Shown here: piece by piece, positions 30,726-39,308 of the stretch
Layout: every line of letters starts with the position of its first letter
Numbering within the stretch: the first letter of the stretch is position 1
Assembly (NCBI GenBank): GCA_021810375.1
Contig: JAJZJB010000004.1
Span: 1-43,624 of the forward strand
DNA from: Microcaldota archaeon
GTDB lineage: Archaea > Micrarchaeota > Micrarchaeia > Micrarchaeales > CABMGC01
DNA length: 43,624 nt
Direction of reading: 5' to 3'
Made by a program: the position numbers and the translations under genes
Notes under the pieces: model-generated
What the model saw: only the letters and a program-made list of their open reading frames with translations
Database searches by the model: none
What the model was told of the DNA's origin: nothing

Positions 30726-31499
30726 TCAGATTCTGGAGGCGATCTCGGTTGAGAGTTCGGATAGCTGATTCGGCCGGAGCTTGAAGACCCGCTGGTCCTT
30801 CATGCTTATCGTCTCCATTATTCTTGACATCTCATCTTTTGTCTTCCCGAAGGAGCCCCTGCCGTCTATCATCGCACTCCTTATGGTCTTCTTCTTGTGC
30901 TGCATGAGCGCACTGATGACTGACATGGCTTTCCCGTCGATAGCTGTGCCTAAAGGCTTGATGTATATTATAGAAGAATCGACTAGTGGAATAGGCCTGA
31001 AATTGCCCCTCGGCACGTCGAGTATCTTGGTAACGCGGAATGAGAGCGCAGTTATTACGCTGAGTCTCGAATATTCGCGGGTGTCCTCCTTTGCCAGCAT
31101 GTGGTTCACAAATTCCTTCTGCAGGCAGAGCACGGCCTGCATCCGCTTCTTGGAGAGCCATTCGATGACGTTGCTGGAGAGCTGGTATGGAATGTTAGCT
31201 ATCATGATGTCTATCTGGCCAGGGCCGAGATCTTCTTCTGATATGTCAAGGAAGTCTTTGTTGATCAGCTTGAGTTTCTTGGACCTTATTCTTGCTTCAA
31301 GCGAATTATAGAGCATCCTGTCCTTCTCAACCGCTATGACTTTCTTTGCTTTCTTCAGCAGTGCCCTTGTAAGCATGCCAGGGCCCGGGCCTATCTCAAG
31401 CACTGTCTTCCCTATCGCATGCTCGGCCTCTATCTCAGCTATGTGCTGGTTAGTGAGAAAGACCTGGCCGGTGCGGTGAACCCTTCTGCTCCTCATCAT
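30726..31499 (-). CDS. rsmA: 16S rRNA dimethyladenosine transferase (KsgA/Dim1)
   Basis: A 257-residue KsgA/Dim1-family methyltransferase. It begins GQVFLTNQHI, has SAM motif I VLEIGPGPGMLTR, and catalytic motif IV NIPYQLSS. It dimethylates two adjacent adenines in helix 45 of 16S rRNA late in 30S assembly. It is the last gene of an apparent operon with the quinone genes (2 nt after the second UbiE-like gene). Two adjacent ATGs (31499, 31496) are possible starts. Confidence 0.95.
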   Translation of the reverse strand: MMRSRRVHRTGQVFLTNQHIAEIEAEHAIGKTVLEIGPGPGMLTRALLKKAKKVIAVEKDRMLYNSLEARIRSKKLKLINKDFLDISEEDLGPGQIDIMIANIPYQLSSNVIEWLSKKRMQAVLCLQKEFVNHMLAKEDTREYSRLSVITALSFRVTKILDVPRGNFRPIPLVDSSIIYIKPLGTAIDGKAMSVISALMQHKKKTIRSAMIDGRGSFGKTKDEMSRIMETISMKDQRVFKLRPNQLSELSTEIASRI

Positions 31500-31501
31500 T
31501 T

Positions 31502-32185
31502 CTATTTTATGTAAGTTAGTATATATGTTATTCCAAAAAAGAACTCGCTGCTCCTTGCCTTATGGAAGCGCTTTGCCGAGAGAACCTTGAGGAATTTACT
31601 TTTGTCGAATGAGTTGGTGCTTCCCGGGAGCCACTTGTAGAGCTTCTTTCCGGTGAGCCATCCGAACAGGCTCATGTATCCCAGGTATATGCGGAACATT
31701 GCCCTGTTGAGCAGGCCTTGGGGCGCAGAGATGTCTGCTATGACCAGTATGCCATTTTTCCTCAGCACGCGGTAGGACTCGCTTGCGAATCTCTCAATGT
31801 CAAGGTTCTTAAGCGCGAAGGTGCACACCACCGCATCGAATGAGCCGTCTGGATATCTTAGGCTTGAGGAGTCGCCTTCTTCGAAATGCACGTTGACAAG
31901 GCCTTCTTTCCGGGCCTTGGCCCTGGCAGTGGAGAGCATGCGAATATTTGCATCCATCGCTGTTACAGCAACCTTCTGGCCTCTTGCTTGCGCGGCCTTA
32001 GCCACGAGCATTGCAGTATCGCCAGTACCTGTTGCTATGTCAAGCACCTTTCCGGGCCTCGTCTTCAGAACCTCATTTGCGGCTCTCTTCCTCACTGACG
32101 AATCGGTGAAGAAGCTTAGGAGATGGTTCGTGAGGTCATAGCTCTCGTGAGCCTCGGAATACATGGCCATGTTTTCCTTGTCCAA
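31502..32185 (-). CDS. UbiE/MenG-like methyltransferase, copy 2
   Basis: A 227-residue class I SAM methyltransferase. VLDIATGTGDTAML is motif I; VVCTFALKNLDIERF with the following SESYRVLRKNGILVIADIS corresponds to the UbiE signature (FxLRNV). UbiE/MenG methylate the ring of ubiquinone or menaquinone precursors. Start is TTG 32185, supported by AGGTG six nt upstream, which overlaps the TAG stop of the previous gene; ATG 32170 has no such site. It is a tandem paralogue of the next gene upstream, clearly diverged from it. Confidence 0.87.
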   Translation of the reverse strand: MDKENMAMYSEAHESYDLTNHLLSFFTDSSVRKRAANEVLKTRPGKVLDIATGTGDTAMLVAKAAQARGQKVAVTAMDANIRMLSTARAKARKEGLVNVHFEEGDSSSLRYPDGSFDAVVCTFALKNLDIERFASESYRVLRKNGILVIADISAPQGLLNRAMFRIYLGYMSLFGWLTGKKLYKWLPGSTNSFDKSKFLKVLSAKRFHKARSSEFFFGITYILTYIK

Positions 32186-32193
32186 CAGCGCAC

Positions 32194-32880
32194 CTACTTG
32201 TTTCCGGTAACAATGAATGCGGCTCCGGTTATTTCTTTACCAAGCCTCACGTTCCTGAACCCAGCTCCCTTTAGTACCCTCACGAAGTTGGCTTTGTCGA
32301 ACCTGCTGGTGCTATACACAAGCCAGTCGAATGCATTCTTATCCTCGAGAGCGCCTATCCAGCTGATTGCGCCCCAGTATGCGCGAATGACTGCCCTGTT
32401 CAGCGGAGTGTCGGGCCTGCCCATATCCATGAAGACGAACTTACCTCCGGGTTTGAGCACGCGCCTTGCCTCGCTGGCAAACTTCTCCAGGCTGTCCACG
32501 TTGCGCAGAGCAAACGTAGAGGTGACTACATCAAAACTGTTGTCCGGATAGCGAAGCTTCATGGCATCGCCGCGCTCTATTGCGATGTCAAGGCCCAGCC
32601 GCCTGGCCTTTCTCTCTGCAACCGAGAGCATGCCCTTGTTGAAGTCCATCGCTGTTATGCTTATGTCCTTGCCCCTCTTCCCGGCTAGCCTTAATATTTC
32701 CAGGGGAAGCTCCCCCGTGCCGGTTGCTATGTCGAGCAGTTTGTAGCTCTGCTTGCCTATCATTGCCTGCGAAGCTGCATCCTTGCGCCAGAGCTTGATG
32801 ATGCCCAGGCTCGAGACCGTATTGACACGGTCATAACCCTTTGCCACGTCTGTGAATATTTTGTCTATTCTTTTGCTCAT
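32194..32880 (-). CDS. UbiE/MenG-like methyltransferase, copy 1
   Basis: A 228-residue SAM methyltransferase. DIATGTGELPLEIL is motif I, and SFDVVTSTFALRNVDSLEKF is very near the UbiE signature. FMDMGRPDTPLNRAVIRAYW is also typical. It should methylate a demethylmenaquinone-like compound after prenylation by the MenA-like enzyme encoded immediately upstream. ATG 32880 is preferred; the GTG at 32889 lies before the likely ribosome binding region. The gene starts 10 nt after the MenA-like stop. Confidence 0.88.
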   Translation of the reverse strand: MSKRIDKIFTDVAKGYDRVNTVSSLGIIKLWRKDAASQAMIGKQSYKLLDIATGTGELPLEILRLAGKRGKDISITAMDFNKGMLSVAERKARRLGLDIAIERGDAMKLRYPDNSFDVVTSTFALRNVDSLEKFASEARRVLKPGGKFVFMDMGRPDTPLNRAVIRAYWGAISWIGALEDKNAFDWLVYSTSRFDKANFVRVLKGAGFRNVRLGKEITGAAFIVTGNK

Positions 32881-32890
32881 GCGAGTCACT

Positions 32891-33787
32891 TCATATTGCC
32901 AATAAGTATGATGCTGATAAGATTATGGCAAGGGCAAACGACGCAAGCGTATGCGCGCTGAGATATGCCCCGTACTTCTTTGAATTGCCCTTGTACAGGC
33001 CGTTGAACACATAGTATGTTACCGGCACTGCAATGAAGCATGCGACTGCCAGGAAAGGCACAGCGCCTATGTATATTCCTGCAAGAAGGATCATGAATGC
33101 GATTGATTGCATAACAAGGTAGTAAAGTCCTATGTTCTTGCTTGTCTTCAGCATTATCGCAGTGTGCCTTGCACCGTACTTCCTGTCTATGTCCTTGTCA
33201 GGCACGGAATTCACGAACAGGGCGTTCCCGCCGAGCATTACGCCTGCAGGGATAAACGAGAAGAGGAGCCCATATGTCAGGGATGATGCAGCGGCAAGAA
33301 CGATAAAGCTGCCGAATGAGATGAGTATGTAGTTGAATGAGCAGAGAACCTCGGAGAGATACGGCACTCTTTTAATGTATCGCGCGTACATGAAGATCGA
33401 GAGCGCAGCTATTATAATTATTGGCAGGATGTAGGCCCTTGCAAGCAAGAGGTATATGCCTATTAAAGCTGCTACAGCAAGCGTGGCAAGGCCCGCGGCA
33501 AGCGTAGTGCCGGGCCTGATAAGCCCTTTTGCTATGAGGGAACTTCCGCCGCTGAGTTCGTCTGATTTCCTCTTCGCCAGCTCTTTGTCCAGGCCGCTGG
33601 CATAATCGAAATAGTCGCTTATGACGTTAACAGAGATCTGCGCTAGTACCACGCCGACTATGACCAACACTGCATAAAGTAAGGAGAAGTGGCCGTAATA
33701 ATAAGCGGCAGAGACGCCAAGCACCGCAAGGGAGAGTCCGTACAGGAGCGTGGGCTCGAACATCTCTATGAGATAGTATTTGTTCAT
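32891..33787 (-). CDS. UbiA-family prenyltransferase (MenA-like)
   Basis: A 298-residue membrane protein with about nine helices. The two Asp-rich motifs of UbiA enzymes are visible: NVISDYFDYASGLD in the first cytoplasmic loop and NSVPDKDIDRKYGARH in the second. These bind the Mg-prenyl diphosphate. The NxxxDYxDxxxxxD form and the two UbiE-type genes downstream favour a naphthoquinone prenyltransferase (MenA type) over lipid- or heme-pathway members. It is the first gene of the unit ubiA-menG-menG-rsmA. A TATA box at 33814-33825 precedes it. Confidence 0.87.
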   Translation of the reverse strand: MNKYYLIEMFEPTLLYGLSLAVLGVSAAYYYGHFSLLYAVLVIVGVVLAQISVNVISDYFDYASGLDKELAKRKSDELSGGSSLIAKGLIRPGTTLAAGLATLAVAALIGIYLLLARAYILPIIIIAALSIFMYARYIKRVPYLSEVLCSFNYILISFGSFIVLAAASSLTYGLLFSFIPAGVMLGGNALFVNSVPDKDIDRKYGARHTAIMLKTSKNIGLYYLVMQSIAFMILLAGIYIGAVPFLAVACFIAVPVTYYVFNGLYKGNSKKYGAYLSAHTLASFALAIILSASYLLAI

Positions 33788-33813
33788 TGCTAATGAAATG
33801 ACATATTAGACTT

Positions 33814-33825
33814 ATATTTATATCT
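33814..33825. promoter_or_regulatory. Divergent TATA element between menA-like and rpiB genes
   Basis: TTATATTTATAT is A/T-symmetric and lies about 31 nt from the MenA-like start on the minus strand and about 38 nt from the rpiB start on the plus strand, so both genes may use it with short leaders. Confidence 0.5.
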
Positions 33826-33857
33826 TAGCCATAAATCCTATTGCTGTTGTGGTGCAG

Positions 33858-34301
33858 ATGAGCAGGATAGTCGTGTATATAGGCAGCGACCATAGGGGAT
33901 TCCTGCTGAAGTCAGCCATAAAGGAGCACCTCGCAGGCAGGGGATGCGAGACCCTTGACGTAGGCCCTTTTGGCTATGACAAGGATGACGATTTTATAGA
34001 CTATGCCGGAGAGGTATGCAAGGAAACGCTGAAAGGGAAAGGCATGGGCATACTGATCTGCGGCTCGGGACACGGCATGTGCATAGCTGCAAATAAGATG
34101 AAGGGAATTCGCGCTGCCCTCTGCTGGAATGAGAAGTCCGGGAGATGGGCCAGGGAACACCAGGATGCAAATGTGCTCTGCCTGGCAGGGCAGATAAGCA
34201 GCGTATCAGAAGCAACGAGCGCTGTTGATGCATGGCTTGACTCGAAATTCAGCGGCGAGGAACGGCATGCAAGAAGGATAAACAGGCTAAACGAAATGTA
34301 G
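33858..34301 (+). CDS. rpiB: Ribose 5-phosphate isomerase B-like (RpiB/LacAB)
   Basis: A 147-residue RpiB/LacAB-family protein. YIGSDHRGFLLKSAI near the N-terminus and the active-site loop ICGSGHGMCIAANK with RAALCW are clear. RpiB interconverts ribulose and ribose 5-phosphate through an enediol. ATG 33858 has GGTGCAG just upstream; GTG 33849 lies inside that site. The next gene, PRPP synthetase, starts 8 nt downstream and uses the product. Confidence 0.92.
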   Translation: MSRIVVYIGSDHRGFLLKSAIKEHLAGRGCETLDVGPFGYDKDDDFIDYAGEVCKETLKGKGMGILICGSGHGMCIAANKMKGIRAALCWNEKSGRWAREHQDANVLCLAGQISSVSEATSAVDAWLDSKFSGEERHARRINRLNEM

Positions 34302-34309
34302 GTTTTCTA

Positions 34310-35188
34310 ATGAGGGTTCTTGGAGGATCGGCTGCAGGCAGCATGGGCAGGGCCATTGCTGGCCTGCTCGGCGTAGAGTATTCGGCCATAGAGCTTAAGA
34401 AATTCCCGGACGGCGAGTTCGCGGCAAAGGTGCCGTTCAATGCATATGGAGAGGACATAGTTGTAGTGCAGTCCACCTATGCGCCGCAGGACCGGCACAT
34501 CATGGAGCTTTTATTCATTGCGGATGCGCTGAAGGAGATGAAGGTGAAAAGCATAAAGGCCGTGATACCTTACCTTGCGTATATGCGCCAGAACAAGAGC
34601 TTCACAGAGGGCGAGTCTGTAAACGCCAAGATAGTAATGAGGATGCTGGGCCAGTCCGGCATTGATGCGATAATGACAGTGCAGCCTCATAAGACAGACC
34701 CGCTTTCTGCATTCAAGGGCAGGGCGGTAGCTATCAGCCCGGTTAGGACGCTGATAGAGGCTGCTGCGAAGAACCTGAAAGATCCGTATGTGCTTGCTCC
34801 GGATAGGGGTGGCCTTGAGCTGGCGAAGAGCGCAGCCGCGATACTGGGATGCGGGTATACGCATGTGGACAAGGAGCGTGACCAGATAACCGGTGCGGCG
34901 CACATAAGGAACGTGCCTTCCGAGCGCTTCGACGGCAAGCAGGTAATCATAGTCGATGATGTGATAAGCACTGGTGGCACCATAGCGCTTTCTTCCCATT
35001 TCGCATATTCCCGCGGTGCAGAGTCAGTAATAGCAGCTGCAGTGCACCTTGTAATGTCAGACGATGCGCACCACAGGATGAGCGAGGAGGGCGTAAGGAA
35101 GATCTACGGCACCAATACGATACCTTGCGAGAACGCAGAACTTGTTGACATATCTAAGGACATAGCGGAAGGAATAACTAGGCTATGA
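34310..35188 (+). CDS. prs: Ribose-phosphate pyrophosphokinase (PRPP synthetase)
   Basis: A 292-residue PRPP synthetase of archaeal length. FPDGEF, the catalytic region AYMRQNKSFTEGE, VLAPDRGG and the PRPP-binding loop IIVDDVISTGGTIA are all present. It makes phosphoribosyl pyrophosphate from ATP and ribose 5-phosphate for nucleotide, histidine and other syntheses. It is in one unit with rpiB. Its last 6 bp overlap the end of the convergent hypothetical gene. Confidence 0.96.
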   Translation: MRVLGGSAAGSMGRAIAGLLGVEYSAIELKKFPDGEFAAKVPFNAYGEDIVVVQSTYAPQDRHIMELLFIADALKEMKVKSIKAVIPYLAYMRQNKSFTEGESVNAKIVMRMLGQSGIDAIMTVQPHKTDPLSAFKGRAVAISPVRTLIEAAAKNLKDPYVLAPDRGGLELAKSAAAILGCGYTHVDKERDQITGAAHIRNVPSERFDGKQVIIVDDVISTGGTIALSSHFAYSRGAESVIAAAVHLVMSDDAHHRMSEEGVRKIYGTNTIPCENAELVDISKDIAEGITRL

Positions 35189-35854
35189 GCCTGCCTTTGA
35201 CTTCTCCCTGACTTTCTGGAGCAAGTAGGAATACCTATCGGCCCTGGTCTCGAACTTGCGTATCCTTGAGGATCTTATTTCTATAACCCGCTTGAGCGAG
35301 GTAATCTTACTCTTCCTGAAGAACCGGAAGATGCTGGAGCTATGAAGTATCAGCCTTGCAGATGCGTTCTGCATAGATTCGCCTTCCTTGGAGATCCTTA
35401 CGCGGTAGTGGTTCTGCCTCTTCTCAAGCCTCTTGAGCAGCAGCGAGGTATAGCGCGATGCGGAGTGATGGTCCCTTGCCTTCTTGGGCATGCCAAGCAT
35501 CATTACGCTCGCGAACTCCGGTCCGAAAAGATGGGTGCTGCCCAGTGCTATGGCCTCCAGGTGCGCAAGATATTGCTTCCTCTCTTCCCGTGACATTCGG
35601 GCAGTGTTGGCCACAACTATCGGCATGCTTGCAATCTCATACTCATACGAGCTGAGTATCCTTCGCATGTTCATTGCATGCTCATCGAGCTCGTAGACTG
35701 CCTCTTTGCTCTTCTCCTTGCCGTCCTTCTCCTTTGACGGGAAGCCTTCTTTCCATGCTTCCCTTATGACATTCTTGAGTATGTTCCCCTCAAACGTATC
35801 ATGCTTCGTGTCGGCAGAGGGTTTCTCGCTATTAATCAAGAGATTGGACAACAT
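35183..35854 (-). CDS. Hypothetical 223-aa charged protein
   Basis: A 223-residue unrecognised protein. It is rich in Lys, Arg, Ser and Glu, without cysteine or membrane segments, and is predicted to be mainly helical. Conserved-looking stretches are YLAHLEAIALGSTHLFGPEF and KKARDHHSASRYTSLLLKRL. The basic C-terminus (RFFRKSKITSLKRVIEIRSS) might bind nucleic acid (inference). It is translated 5 nt after gltX, so it belongs to the gltX transcript. Confidence 0.75.
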   Translation of the reverse strand: MLSNLLINSEKPSADTKHDTFEGNILKNVIREAWKEGFPSKEKDGKEKSKEAVYELDEHAMNMRRILSSYEYEIASMPIVVANTARMSREERKQYLAHLEAIALGSTHLFGPEFASVMMLGMPKKARDHHSASRYTSLLLKRLEKRQNHYRVRISKEGESMQNASARLILHSSSIFRFFRKSKITSLKRVIEIRSSRIRKFETRADRYSYLLQKVREKSKAGS

Positions 35855-35859
35855 AACAC

Positions 35860-37578
35860 CTACAATGATATGAACGCCATCTTTTCCTTGTCATCAAGCC
35901 TGAAGTAGCCAAGCTTCTCGAACTGCACTATGTCTCCGCGCCTTAGCCCAGATGAATAGCCTTCAGCGTAGCCGCTGATGCGCTTTATGCTCTCCCTGTC
36001 GAACTCCTCCCCCTTCAGGAGGTTGCCTATTATCAATAGCTCGCATTTCACTGCATCATCTCTTGTAATCCATTGAATGCGTGACAGCTTGCCCGGATTG
36101 TCGCCCTTGTATCCTGCCGTTACCCTTTTTCCGACGTCATATACTTCAACGTCGAATGCATCCTTGAGCCTTACTGTGTCGCCTTTATGAAGTACCTTTC
36201 CGTCCATAGCATTTATAAATAGTTCTCCCTTCACCGTGTAATTCCTGTAATCGTTGCCGCTGCCCGGATATAGCTTCATGGAGACCGTAACGCCCCCTGT
36301 ATTCGAGACATCCATTTCCATTGGATCCTCTATGAAGAACAGGCGCTTTGCCGTTGCGTCTATAAGCTTCCTGTTCATGCTGAGCAGCGATTCCATTTCA
36401 GCTGTGCTCTCGGACTTGCCCATTCCGGAGCTCAGCGCGAATTCCCTTATCGCCTGGGCGGTTATGCCCCTTCTCCTTAGCGCGCGTATGGTAACCAATC
36501 TGGGATCATCCCATCCGGTTATCAATCCATCTGCTATCATGGACCTTATCTTCCTCTTGGAGGTGACGTTGTTTGCTATCTCAAGCCGGGATATGCTCGT
36601 TATCCGCGGTTTCCTGAGCCCCAGGAGGTCAAGGATGGCAAGATGCAGCTCATCACGCATCTCATACTCCTTGCTTCTTATTACGTCTGTTATGCCGTTG
36701 ACAGAGTCAATGACAGGTGTACAGAAGTCGTAATTTGGCCAGACGAAATACTTTTCCCCCTGGCGGTAGTGCACGGCGTGCTTTATCCTGAAGAGCGTCG
36801 GATCCCTCATGGATGTGTTTGCAGCCTTCATCTCACCGTTCCACCTCAGTATTGCCTCGCCATCTCCGAAAGATCCTTCAAGCATTTTCTTCCATAGCCC
36901 CTCGTTCTCGCTTACTTGCTGTGACTTGTGCCTGCACGCAATGCCGGAGAGCCGGCCCTTCTTGATCTCTTCGCCGCCGCAGGTGCATACATATGCGCCT
37001 TTGCGCTTTATCGCTTCGAGGGCATACCCATACAGCATTTCCAGATTATCGCTGGCATAATATTCCCTGTCGAAAGAAAGTCCCAGCCATTTCAGGTCTT
37101 CAATGAATGCATCGACGAATTCCTGCTTCTCGTTGTCAGGGTTGGTATCGTCGAAATAGAGAAAGAGCTTTCCGTCGTAGGCGCGTCTCAGCTCGTCTTC
37201 TATGAACAGGGGTTTCGCATGGCCTATGTGCATGTAGCCGCTGGGTTCCGGAGGAAACCGGGTCACAAGCTTGCCTTTCTCCGCGCCCTCAATGCCGAAC
37301 CTGTGCCTAGAGGACTTCTCTGCTTTCTCCCTCTCCAGGCTCTCGAACTCTCCAGCATACCTCGAGTACTCGGACTCCAGCACCTTCCTGTCCATCAGAT
37401 TTATCTCGGAGACTACAGCCTTAACAGCCTGGGAGAGTTCCCCCATGTAGGGCTTCAGTTCGGGGTGCCTCGCAAGCACCTTAGAGATTATTGCGCCTTC
37501 CTTTGCGCTTCCGTAATCGATGGCGTTCTTAAGCGCAAGTTTCCTTGCCAGGCCAATCGTCTCCTCGCTTATCGCCAC
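35860..37578 (-). CDS. gltX: Glutamyl-tRNA synthetase (archaeal type)
   Basis: A 572-residue class I synthetase of the GlnRS-like archaeal/eukaryotic branch. HIGH region RFPPEPSGYMHIGHAK at about 105-120, DDTNPDNEKQEF, and the KMSKS-equivalent NNVTSKRKI are present, followed by a beta-barrel anticodon-binding domain. It charges tRNA-Glu (and in many archaea tRNA-Gln for later amidation). GTG 37578 is the likely start, five nt after AGGTG; this site overlaps the TAG stop of the previous gene. The GTG at 37584 lies inside the ribosome binding site. Confidence 0.96.
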   Translation of the reverse strand: MAISEETIGLARKLALKNAIDYGSAKEGAIISKVLARHPELKPYMGELSQAVKAVVSEINLMDRKVLESEYSRYAGEFESLEREKAEKSSRHRFGIEGAEKGKLVTRFPPEPSGYMHIGHAKPLFIEDELRRAYDGKLFLYFDDTNPDNEKQEFVDAFIEDLKWLGLSFDREYYASDNLEMLYGYALEAIKRKGAYVCTCGGEEIKKGRLSGIACRHKSQQVSENEGLWKKMLEGSFGDGEAILRWNGEMKAANTSMRDPTLFRIKHAVHYRQGEKYFVWPNYDFCTPVIDSVNGITDVIRSKEYEMRDELHLAILDLLGLRKPRITSISRLEIANNVTSKRKIRSMIADGLITGWDDPRLVTIRALRRRGITAQAIREFALSSGMGKSESTAEMESLLSMNRKLIDATAKRLFFIEDPMEMDVSNTGGVTVSMKLYPGSGNDYRNYTVKGELFINAMDGKVLHKGDTVRLKDAFDVEVYDVGKRVTAGYKGDNPGKLSRIQWITRDDAVKCELLIIGNLLKGEEFDRESIKRISGYAEGYSSGLRRGDIVQFEKLGYFRLDDKEKMAFISL

Positions 37579-37586
37579 GGCCACAC

Positions 37587-38192
37587 CTAGGTTCTACTCA
37601 CGCTGAGGTTCCCGTATATTGATCCGTTCTGAGTCAGTAGCGCAGATACCTTTACTGGTATGGACATGCTCAGGTTCTGCGAGAGAGTAACCGGCAGCGT
37701 GTAATACCTGCTGCTGTTCTGCAGTATCACAGGTACCTTCTGAGTCCCAACTGTGAAAGTCATCGTGGATGGCAGCTGCACTATTTCCCCAGTATAGAAA
37801 GCGGCACAGGCAGAGGCGCTTGCATTAAGCTTTGAGTGTTCGTACAAATATATCTGCAGCGTGTTGGCATTGCCCGATTCTATGGAGATGTTGTGCTGTA
37901 TAGGGAAAAATATCGATACGGAGTTGTTTGCCTCGAGGAGCGCAAGGCTGTTGGACATGTAGGAAAAGACTGATGACGCAAGCGTGGAGTTCTTGCACGC
38001 AACAGTTATGTTGAGTGAGGGGGAGAACCCGGTGACGACTGCGTTTGCATCAGACGTCGCAAATGCCGTTGGCTGCACCTTTACCGTTGTTGTGCTCGTT
38101 GTCTGGCCTATGTTTAACCCTATAGAGGAATAAGACACTATGAATATAGCTGCCAGAAAGATCGATATTATTACCATTGTCAGCTTGTTCAC
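37587..38192 (-). CDS. Exported or membrane-anchored hypothetical protein
   Basis: A 201-residue protein with an N-terminal hydrophobic anchor (MVIISIFLAAIFIVSYSSI) and an outer domain rich in Ser, Thr and N-x-S/T sequons, with two Cys. GTG 38192 is the first start; ATG at 38177 is an alternative. No family recognised. Its overall layout (anchor, Cys-containing small beta-rich domain) is similar to the 199-aa protein at 21781. It stands before gltX in the same unit. Confidence 0.78.
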   Translation of the reverse strand: MNKLTMVIISIFLAAIFIVSYSSIGLNIGQTTSTTTVKVQPTAFATSDANAVVTGFSPSLNITVACKNSTLASSVFSYMSNSLALLEANNSVSIFFPIQHNISIESGNANTLQIYLYEHSKLNASASACAAFYTGEIVQLPSTMTFTVGTQKVPVILQNSSRYYTLPVTLSQNLSMSIPVKVSALLTQNGSIYGNLSVSRT

Positions 38193-38330
38193 ATAACCAC
38201 TTTGTGGTGCGCTTCAGCAGAAGGGAGCTCGCTGGATGTGGCACCATTTTTATACTTTATGTTGCACAATTAATATGCTTTCGGTTGGCATATCGTAGCG
38301 CGCTTTAGGCACGGTTGCATCGTTTGCGGC

Positions 38331-39032
38331 ATGATTGGTGATATTGTGAGCTTCAATAATGGAGATTTCATAAAGGTCGAGTATAGCGCATGGAGGGCTT
38401 CTGATGGGGCAATGGTTTACACCACGCAGAAGGATGTTGCGGAGAAGAATGACATTTATAACAAAGACAGGGCATATGGGCCTAGCCTTGTCATAATAGG
38501 CAAGCACACTGTGATAAAGGGCCTTGAAAAGGCCATCAGGGAGATGGGGATCAACGAGAGCAGGAAGATTGAAGTCTCAGCAGAGGAGGCGTTTGGGGAG
38601 AGGAACCCGGAGCTTGTGCGAGTGATGCATGCATCTGATTTCAAGAAGAGGGATATAGACCCTAGGCCTGGCATGCAGATAGACCTTGACGGAACTGTTG
38701 CCGTAATAACAGCTGTCAACTCTGGCAGAGTTACAGTAGACGCAAATCATCCCCTCGCGGGAGAGAGACTGACATATGAGGTAAAGGTTGTCTCTAAAGT
38801 AGATAAGGAGGAGGAGCGCATAGCCGCATTGGCTGAGATGAGCGGACTGAGAGCAGACTCGGTAAAGACGGAGAATGATACAGCAGAGCTCCTATTCAAG
38901 GATAGTATAGAAAAGAATGCGGACTATTTTGTCAACAAGACAGCAACCGTAAACGCAATCCTTGAGTACATGCCAGGGATCCGCATGGTTGTCATAAGGG
39001 AAGAGTACGCAAGGAAAGAAGAGAAGAAGTAA
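38331..39032 (+). CDS. FKBP-type peptidyl-prolyl isomerase (long archaeal form)
   Basis: A 233-residue FKBP of the SlyD-like class. GDFIKVEYSAWRASDGAMVY and the GLEKAIREMGINESRKIEVSAEEAFGER region form the FKBP fold, which is interrupted by the chaperone insert-in-flap domain (PELVRVMHASDF...GMQIDLDG...NHPLAGERLTYEV). A C-terminal extension of about 75 residues is typical of longer archaeal forms. It speeds proline isomerisation and helps folding in the cytoplasm. It lacks the His-rich metal tail of bacterial SlyD. Confidence 0.93.
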   Translation: MIGDIVSFNNGDFIKVEYSAWRASDGAMVYTTQKDVAEKNDIYNKDRAYGPSLVIIGKHTVIKGLEKAIREMGINESRKIEVSAEEAFGERNPELVRVMHASDFKKRDIDPRPGMQIDLDGTVAVITAVNSGRVTVDANHPLAGERLTYEVKVVSKVDKEEERIAALAEMSGLRADSVKTENDTAELLFKDSIEKNADYFVNKTATVNAILEYMPGIRMVVIREEYARKEEKK

Positions 39033-39047
39033 ACAGGAGAAAAGCGT

Positions 39048-39054
39048 ATATATT
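39048..39054 (+). promoter_or_regulatory. TATA box of the small-membrane-protein/HerA operon
   Basis: TATATAT within GCGTATATATTC lies about 65 nt before the ATG at 39117, implying a leader of about 40 nt that contains AAGGA as ribosome binding site. The element is downstream of the FKBP stop, so the three-gene unit has its own promoter. Confidence 0.5.
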
Positions 39055-39116
39055 CAGCGGTACAATAGGTATTGTTCTCTTTCTAGGTGCGCAGTAAAGC
39101 TCGGCAAGGAATCTTG

Positions 39117-39308
39117 ATGTTTTGGGTATCGGGTCTTGCCGAAGCTGCGATAAATGCGAGCGCAATAGGCTCAGCGATTCTTATAGACGCCACAATAGTA
39201 AGCAGGCTTGTAGGAAGAACCAGGGAAGCAGACTTGCTGGCAGCGAAAGGCATATCTCTGCTGGCCCTGCTGCTCATATCCGTATCGGTAAGGGTGGTGA
39301 TTGGATGA
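39117..39308 (+). CDS. 63-aa two-helix membrane protein (VirB2/CedA1-like?)
   Basis: A 63-residue protein: a small-residue-rich helix (LAEAAINASAIGSAILIDAT), a short charged loop (GRTREADLLAAKG) and a second helix (ISLLALLLISVSVRVVIG). Hairpins of this size with small residues in the first helix and basic residues in the loop are typical of VirB2/TrbC-like pilins and of CedA1/TedC in archaeal DNA-import systems; this is a resemblance in layout, not a proven homology. ATG 39117 has AAGGA 6-7 nt upstream; GTG 39087 lacks such a site. It overlaps the next gene by 4 bp (ATGA). Confidence 0.75.
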   Translation: MFWVSGLAEAAINASAIGSAILIDATIVSRLVGRTREADLLAAKGISLLALLLISVSVRVVIG

